NCBI GenBank assembly: GCA_910592005.1
Contig: CAJVPP010000688.1
Location: 1-27,676, forward strand
From: Funneliformis mosseae
Lineage: Eukaryota; Glomeromycota; Glomeromycetes; Glomerales; Glomeraceae
Reading direction: 5' to 3'
DNA length: 27,676 nucleotides
This document shows positions 20,554 to 27,676 of the stretch, piece by piece. Both the position numbers and the translations under genes were made by a program. The notes under the pieces were generated by a model that worked only from the letters and a program-made list of their open reading frames with translations, was not told the origin of the DNA and did not search any database. Positions within the stretch are counted from its first letter, which is position 1. Every line of letters begins with the position of its first letter.

Positions 20554-22302
20554 ATGGTCAGAAAAAACTAAAACAAACAAGCGTCATTGAAAAATAAGTA
20601 CCGTTTTAACCCAACAGAATACCAACAAACTCTCAAGACACCAGTTGCTTCAACTTCCGGCTCTGGAGAACAGCTAGACCCATCCTCAACTTCAGACGCT
20701 GCTCTTATTGAAAACTTTTTCAAACTACTAACTCCTACTCTTCCCAACGTCTTGGATAAGAACAAATACCTTCCTATAGAAGATGACCCTAATATAAAAA
20801 TAGATCAAAACAAAGACTTCACAGTTATTACTCGTTCAATCCCATTTGCTTGCGCAGCTACTATTCCTAAAAGCCTCAAGGATCTTTCCACTGCTACTAT
20901 TTCGAAGATTGTTAATGCTCACTTCACTTTTGACGACGCGTTTAGGGGGATTAACGTCTGCAATATTAACATTGTTCGGTCAATCGTGATCTATTTCAAT
21001 GATCAGCAATCTATGGAATCAGCTCTTAATGCAAAATTTCCCAATTTGGATATCAACCAGCTGGTTCATTATGCGACATATAAAGAAAATATGCAATTCC
21101 CTCAACACACAATTTGTATTACTGATATTCATCTTAATCTCAAAAAGGAACAGCTCACCAACATATTTGCTAAATATGGCAAGATAGTTATTGTACAAAT
21201 GTTCACCAAAGACCTTTAGTAACAAGCTTACATCACTTATGAAGATCCTAAAAGTATCGATCTCTTTCATACTCAATGGTCACGTTTTATTTACAATGAT
21301 TGCGTCTGAGTATACCCAGCTTGCCTCACCTTAAAACAAGTTAAACAACATAACTACTTTAGAATTAGACTTACCAATTTGCTCTTCAACACCTCTGTTA
21401 GGGATCTGCAAGATATTACTTTAGCTACTAAAGCTAAAGCCCTCTACATCCCTCGTTCAAACAATTATAAACCTCTACCCTTCGCAGTTTTTTACTTTAA
21501 AACAGAGGCAGACCTCAATAATGCTGTTAAACAATCTTTTGTATTCAGCGACAATGAACTTCAATAGTATTTAGCTGATGCAAGATGTTATCATAAATGT
21601 GGATCTCCAGAACACATTGTCATGAAATGCCTCCAAATCATTCCTTCAGTTAATGACGATATTATCGATCAACCTAAAGCTCCAATTTACAAACTTCCCT
21701 CCGTTCAAAAACTATACAATCGTTTTAAGCCAGCAGGGTCTAGATCCTTGATCATAAGAAACAACGATAGCCAACCTACTCACAACCAGTCATTCTATTC
21801 CAAAGAAGTTATCAAACCTGCAATAGATAAAGGCAACGCTAAAGAAAAAGGCCTCGCAGGTCATTTGATTGATGATTCATTTCATAATCCCAATAATAAC
21901 AATAACATGACTAATGATAAGCTAGACAGAATCCTCAGCATGCTAGTGGGCATGCAAAAGGCTATGTCTGATCTTGAAATTTGCATTGTCAAGCTCAAAA
22001 AGGCTCAATCAACTATCTATACCTCACCTTCCTCTCCATTGTTAAGCGTCCTGAATAAAGGACCTAGTGCGCAGCAATCTATGTCTACCTCTACCCCCCA
22101 AAAAAGAGTTCGTATTGCCAATTCCTCTTCAGATAAAGATATTAATAAGTCACCTGTTCCTATCGACCTTAAGATGCAAGCAATCATTAAAGAACAAGCC
22201 TCTGTCATTGCTGAACAATAGAAGCAATTACAGATCGTTAATGCCCAAATGCTTGAAATCATAGCTCAGGTGCAAAAACCATCTGGTTCCTCCTCACAAT
22301 AA
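20554..22302 (+). pseudogene. LINE ORF1: RRM-like and zinc-knuckle protein, six premature stops
   Basis: A single reading frame of 583 codons runs from ATG 20554 to TAA 22300-22302 with no frameshift, but contains TAA 20569, TAG 21217, TAA 21220, TGA 21307, TAG 21565 and TAG 22219. Around residues 185-215, HTICITDIHLNLKKEQLTNI with FAKYGKIVIVQM following fits an RRM. After it come TYEDP and a VYPACL-like segment. A zinc knuckle lies at 21586-21630 (residues 345-359) with spacing C-x3-C-x4-H-x4-C, one residue longer than the standard first gap. The C-terminal third is low-complexity and ends in a Gln-rich probable coiled coil (IIKEQASVIAEQ..QLQIVNAQMLEIIAQVQ). Each stop can be explained as a former CAA/CAG, TGG or CGA codon. 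The protein would bind element RNA in the ribonucleoprotein particle. Confidence 0.8.
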
Positions 22303-22328
22303 TTTCACCTATTACCTAACCCACAAAT

Positions 22329-25300
22329 ATGATTAATAATAATATAAATATCGATAAAAATAATAATTACAACAATAAACATATAGAACATTTCACCTAC
22401 AATCAAATTAATTCAAAAGGCACACCTACTATATCCTTTGCTACTCATAATGTTAATTCACTCTAATATTCAATCAAGAACCAATCCATTAATGACACAT
22501 TCACAAATCTTAATACAGATTTCGTAGGTCTCACTGAAACTCAACACAAGTCTGACTAATTTTTTCGTTATAAATATGATTCTGATTATACCTCTTTTTG
22601 GAACACCTGCTTTAACTCATATGCCGAAGTTGGCATTCTCGTTAAAAAATCCTGGGCTATTTACATCCAAAAAGCCTATCTAGATAATGATCGATTTATC
22701 TACATAGACTTGTATTTATCTGGACAAATCAAACTTCGCATCTTCTGTGTCTATTTATAGGCTTCAACTGAATCTGATACCAAGATGGAACGGCTCAACC
22801 TACACAAATTAATCATTAAACATGTCTAAGACGGCATCAGAGTGGATTTCAAGACTGTTATCTTAGGGGACTTCAACACAAATCTTGATACTTACTGGTC
22901 TCAAGTTAACATTAGCAAAGCCCTACACTGGCAAATGGACTTTTATAAACGACTCTTTACATTGAACTTCTTAGACCTTTATGACGTCTATCATGATATA
23001 TCCCAACCTACTTACCACTCAGGCTCACGAAGTTTGAGAATTGACACTATTTTTATTTTACCCAACTTCACTTCAGAATTTCTTTATTCATACCTAGAAC
23101 AGCCAGTCCTCTACTCGTTTGACTATAAGATCGTTTTCGCAGTATTTGCTGATTGCTGTATGCAATTCAATGTTCGAAGTCATACCTTACAAAATAAAAG
23201 ACAAGTTCCCATCTAAGAGCTATGAACCCGTTCAAATGGAATGAATTCGCTGCATACACCGATTTTTACTATAGATGTCACAACCTGGATCGCCTCTCGA
23301 ACTTCCCTACTAACAGATGCAATATGAACATACTATAGATAGAAATTAAAGCCGCCATCTTAGCTGCCAATAGATGCGTTATACCTCAAGTTTGGATCTT
23401 CCCGCAATAAAATGATAAACGATCTCTTGACCAATCCCCCTCATTCTTTGCAATCAGGAAAGTTGGCTCATTCCTGCTCCAGTTTAAAGACTCAATTTTA
23501 CAAACAAACTGCTAGCCCAAACCTCTCGAATGGTTCTATATCAAGGACAGTATAGAAAAGCTGATCACTGAATTGAAACTTCCTACATGTTCTTTTCCTA
23601 CCGCTCTACGACCTGATAATATCAATGACGTCAAGTTAAAAATTAAAGATCTCCACAAATTCTTAACAGCATTAGCTAAAATTGAAATACAAAAAAGGAA
23701 AGAATCAGCTATCAAGTTCTTTATAGACAAGTGATGTGACAACCTGCAAGATGACCCTCTAAAATGATTGCCTCTATCTTGAATCAGAAGAAATTATCCA
23801 TTATACTCGATTGATTACTTATTACAGACAAGAATTCAGGCAACAAACGTTTCACCATCGAACCAGAGGAAATCAAGATTGCCACAATTAACTATTTCTA
23901 AAACTTCGCTGTCCCCTCAACTCTAGTGTACCCTATGCCTCCAAGATGGTCTGAGCAATATAAACCAAAGGACTATATTAATGAACAATACTATTTCAAT
24001 CTCATGTAACCTTCCACATATGACAAATGGCTTGCTGTCCTTAGAACACTTCCTAATAATAAAGCAGCTGGTCCCTCTGGTATCACCAATAAAATGATTA
24101 CTCACCTTGGAGATAAGCTTCAGTGACTTTTTTGGAAACTTATCTGCGAATGCTTCGCAATAGGTGACATCCCCAACGAATAGAAAATCGCCCACATTTA
24201 TCTCATTTCCAAATCTATAGAATGGGAATGTGATATAACTAAGACTAGACCTATTACATTACTCGAAACTACGCGTAAAGGCCTTGTTAAGATTATCACC
24301 AATAGACTCTCCCACATCCTAGCCAACCACAATATTCTCAAGGGAGGCAATTTCGCTGGATTGCCAGGAGGATCAACAGAACCACCTATAAAAATTATCA
24401 ATATGTTATTAGAGGATGCTATCGAGAACAACAAAGAAATTTGGATTTTATTGCAAGACCTTTCCAAAGCTTATGATCGTGTAGACTTGTCCTACCTTTG
24501 TCTCATCTTAAACAGGATCAAAATCCCTACTCTAGCTATTGAACTCATTATAAACCTCTTTACCTCAAGAAAAAACGCTGTATTTACCGCATAGGGAACC
24601 ACCGACTTATACGATGTCAAGATAAGTATTGACTAAGGAGAAGTTATTTCCCTTTAGTGTGGTATATATACCTGGATCCCTTACTCTACGAAGTAGGCTC
24701 CCTTAATAAAGGATATACAATTGATTATACTTGGATCTCTGATATCGCTTCCATGAATACCTCCACTATATCAGCCTCCGTTTCATCACTCGCTTTCATG
24801 AATGATATAAACTGGATGGCTAGTTCTAAATAAGACTTAGAAGAAATTTTACTCGTTGTTGATGAATTTTATAGTCTTACCAGATTTGCACTCAACAAAG
24901 ACAAATCGAAACTTTTGACGACCTGCCATATTGATGTCCTCCTTATTCTTATCAAATTTGGCTCAACTACTATTGACATTACTCCTGAAGAAGGATCAAT
25001 ACGTTTCTTAGGCATGTAGATTAACAGCCAGAAAGCTCAATCGTTTATCAAGAAACAGCTCACGTTTGATATGAACCTTTTCGTCACCTCTATGAGATAT
25101 AAACTATTAACAGACAAACAACTTTTGTATATTATCAATATGATTTTATGTCTCCTGCTAGAGTATCGTATGCAGCTGATACCCATTTCGAAAAATGAAT
25201 ATCATAAAATTTTCGCTCCTATATGTTCACTCTTCAAACATAAAAATAAATTCGCCTTTACTCTCCCTAACACTCTTTTGAACTTCAAATATTTCTATAA

Positions 25301-27566
25301 CTTAAGTGACCTTTGGTCACTGCAAATTAAATCCCTTTCAACTGCCCTTATTTACCAATTTAATAACTTATCCCTTTATAAGAACATCTCATTAATTCGA
25401 TTTTACCAATTATAGTCAAGCAACGTTTTTGCTACATCCTCCTAAATTTTTGGCCACATTCTTTTAATAAAAATTCACATAGAAACTTAATTGGTGTCTC
25501 CTTTTCCCTTATTAACTTTACATCCTCAAAATTCTCTACCAATATTTCCCCCCTCCTCATGAACAAAATTACAGGAGGCACCAAACCTATCACAAAAATC
25601 CTTTCTAGTAGTTTACTGAAACGATATCACAAGATCCTCACTAACCATAACTTATATTTTTTAGATCAACTAATCTCCTCCACAGGTCACTATTTAATTA
25701 TTACTTCTGACTTTCTTCTTAGAGACTTTGACCACCAGTTAAAACAATTTGGTTTATCTGACTTTTTCTATAGATTAGACAACATAGTTTTAGTTAATCA
25801 CATACATAGATTAATCAAACTAGAATTCAGACTAGCTTTCCCCGTACCATGTTACAAAACTATTTCTCAAGTACCTACCTTAAATAGCCAAGCAAAAAAA
25901 ATAGTATCAACTTGAAACCCAATGCTCAATGGTCCTACCTTTGGAAAAATAATAGCTGATGTCTCTAATAGTAGCCATCTCATCTGTCACTATTTCACCC
26001 ACAACACTAATAATAACAATACTTGTCAATTAGTTAAATGCTTTGGTTGTCCTCTTAGCAGACAGATCGTTCCATCCGAACGTTATATCATTAGTATTCC
26101 TTATGCCATGGCCTACTTAATTCAGACCATTTCTAAATAATCACATACGGTCAAGAACCAACCCAAATAATCATTTAGGGAAATTTCTCATATCACTAAC
26201 ACGATTTTTCACAAACCATACAATGATCTTTCTCCAAATATTCCGCTCACCGATAACATCATTGACCTTCTCATCCAGCCATCAATGCACTCACCCAAGC
26301 TCAAACAATTATAATCCATCTTCATTGGTATAACAGCTTTAATATTCTACACAGATGGCTCCTTAATAGGACCTCAGACTAAAACTGTAAAATGGGATTT
26401 GGTTGGATTTGCTTACAACTTGACAACAGTCTATCTACCTTCAAAGCCTCACTCACAAATTGGCCCTCTTTCACGCATGCTGAAATGTATGCTCTCCTCA
26501 CCACACTCATAGTATCTCTAAACAACGCAGTAGTAGACATTTACTTAGATAGCCAGGTAACAATTTATGGTTTTAACAAATATGTGTTTTTAATCATTTC
26601 TCTCTGAGAAAGCTTGAAAAAGTTCCTAATTATACGATCTGAAACATGATCTGATACATCACTGATCACCTCAACCTCTAAATTTCACTTCACAAAATCA
26701 AAGCACATGCTGGTAACCATTACAATAAAATAGCAGATAGGTTAGCTAAAGAAGGACGCAATACACCTTCTCTATCCTTGCTACTTAATAATGTTTCCTC
26801 GTCAGATCTTTCATTTTGCTTTGATAATATTACTATTGAGGTCTCTATTAGAAGTTTTTTCAAGCAATTATTTGCTGTACAAGCTTTCGGCAACTTTCTG
26901 GATTTGAACAAAAACGATGAACTCAGAGTACTCATCACCAATAAATCTATCAATTGGTTTGCCATCTGGAAACTTTTTTCAATGAACACCTCTTCCATCT
27001 TCACATCCTTTGCTTTATATAAGCTCAAATCATTCATTATTAAGAACTTCATCGATGAACTTCTTACACTGTCACGCCTCACATTATTACGTCCTGACTT
27101 ATATGAGCACTGGTCTTATGTAGGTTGTAATGACGCTACTGAAACTGTTTTACATATTTAGACTTGCCCATCGTATTCTTCGGATATTACAAACACAATC
27201 TTGGCTATCAAATACGATTTTATCGATCAGCTAAGCTCTGCATACAAAACAAGATATACAGCGTACTAATCTGAATTAGAAGACATTTTCAACACAACCT
27301 TTGTATCACCTTCTAATACTTCTAATGGCTATACAGACATCATTTATTCCAGAATCTCGTCTTCCCTGATAGATATTGTCCATAAAATAACTGGTAATAA
27401 AGAGCGATGCCTCTCTATCATTTTACGCTTACTGCTCCTTTTTCATCAAAAACTATACGATGACGTCTGGAAACACCATTGTAACTTATTGATCACTAAA
27501 GAGCATTTAATAGGCATTACTAAATAAGACAAGCGTAAACAAAGTACCGTAAAGCGCGCTTTATAG
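22329..27566 (+). pseudogene. LINE ORF2: endonuclease, reverse transcriptase, RNase H; stops and frameshifts
   Basis: The start is the ATG at 22329. Endonuclease domain (to about 23180): FATHNVNSL, GLTETQHKSD with the catalytic Glu, VILGDFNTN, and RIDTIFI. The expected final SDH-type His reads Tyr in SFDYKIVF (about 23120). Stops TAA 22464, TAA 22557, TAG 22758 and TAA 22827 all replace Gln-like codons. Reverse transcriptase (about 24050-25000): NNKAAGPSGITNKMI, AHIYLISKS, TRPITLLETTRKG, LPGGSTEPP, LLQDLSKAYDRVD, stop-GEVISL (for QGEVISP). The catalytic box reads FMND at 24795-24806 where FMDD is expected. RNase H (26345-26760) retains FYTDGS, HAEMYAL, YLDSQ and AHAGNHYNKIADRLAKEG, so all four acidic positions are visible. 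The terminal part has LYEHWSYVGCNDATETVLHI-stop-TCP, a Cys/His segment typical of LINE C-termini. The frame changes at least six times after about 23.2 kb. The end is approximate. Confidence 0.8.
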
Positions 27567-27597
27567 TACCCTGGATATTTTCATTCTACAAAAAATT

Positions 27598-27650
27598 GGG
27601 GGGGGGTACTAATGATCGGAGGGTACTATGGTATGATGAGGGTACAATAC
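27598..27650 (+). repeat. G-tract cluster in the LINE 3' region
   Basis: Nine G in a row (27598-27606), then AGGGTAC and GAGGGTAC within 50 bases, with GGTACTA repeated. It is conspicuous in an A/T-rich genome and could form a G-rich secondary structure in the element's 3' untranslated region, a place where LINEs often keep recognition structures. Confidence 0.5.
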
Positions 27651-27676
27651 ATGGTGATCATTCTAACTATATATAG

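Larger units (their letters stand above)
20370..27676 (+). mobile_element. LINE retrotransposon, nearly complete, inactivated; 3' end beyond the window
   Basis: The order is a 5' leader (about 20370-20553), ORF1 (20554-22302), a 26-base gap, ORF2 (from 22329), and a 3' untranslated region with G-tracts. Base composition (more C, normal coding texture) contrasts sharply with the AT-rich left flank, marking the approximate 5' boundary near the A-run at 20366-20380. The domain order (RRM/zinc-knuckle protein, then endonuclease, reverse transcriptase, RNase H and a terminal zinc-finger-like segment) is that of I-like/Tad-like LINEs with an RNase H domain. No poly-A tail or target duplication is seen before the window ends. 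Confidence 0.85.

Noticed and set aside
20554..27566. Reassigned genetic code (TAA/TAG as Gln, TGA as Trp) to explain the many in-frame stops.
   Set aside because: The CRN-like and secreted-protein genes use CAA/CAG, TGG and ordinary stops. The elements also show Pro-Leu, Ala-Val, His-Tyr and Asp-Asn changes, and ORF2 has frameshifts; a code change explains none of these.

Overview
The window looks like nuclear DNA of an AT-rich fungus, most likely an arbuscular mycorrhizal fungus of the Rhizophagus type (Glomeromycotina). The reasons are the very low GC background, short GT-AG introns of 60-96 bases with GTATGT/GTAAGT donors, Crinkler (CRN)-type header proteins, a CBM19-like small secreted protein, and degenerate Tc1/mariner, hAT and LINE elements. 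No species can be proved from the sequence alone.

Layout. Bases 1-2400 are AT-rich with no gene that I can support. Bases 2409-4243 (+) hold decayed coding sequence: a piece resembling a CRN header, then a SAM-domain pseudogene that ends in a short basic tail. Facing it, 4896-7710 (-) is an apparently intact four-exon gene. Spliced, it gives an 865-residue CRN-like protein: ubiquitin-like header, P-loop NTPase, PD-(D/E)XK-type nuclease with a Q-V-K motif, and a C-terminal helix-hairpin-helix encoded by a separate small last exon. Bases 7711-10400 are intergenic with a few palindromes and short repeats. At 10508-10867 (+) is an intact 119-residue secreted cysteine-rich protein with a TATA box about 95 bases upstream of its ATG.

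From about 11.2 kb on, the window is dominated by mobile elements in extremely AT-rich DNA. There is a 596-bp hAT-type non-autonomous element with a perfect 8-bp target duplication (11295-11890), and a 597-bp Tc1/mariner deletion derivative with 34-bp inverted repeats and TA flanks (14577-15173). A palindromic 50-bp minisatellite sits inside an inverted-repeat frame (about 16455-17570), followed by a heavily mutated Tc1 transposase (about 18640-19462) with a recognisable right end. A nearly full-length LINE (about 20370-27676) carries ORF1 (RRM-like segment plus zinc knuckle) and ORF2 (endonuclease, reverse transcriptase, RNase H).

The main cross-cutting observation is that the mobile elements have decayed chiefly by C-to-T/G-to-A changes. 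Stops fall at Gln, Trp and Arg codons, and there are Pro-to-Leu, Ala-to-Val, Ser-to-Phe, His-to-Tyr and Asp-to-Asn changes in otherwise alignable reading frames. The CRN gene and the secreted-protein gene are untouched. This resembles a repeat-directed cytosine-deamination or methylation footprint restricted to the repeats.
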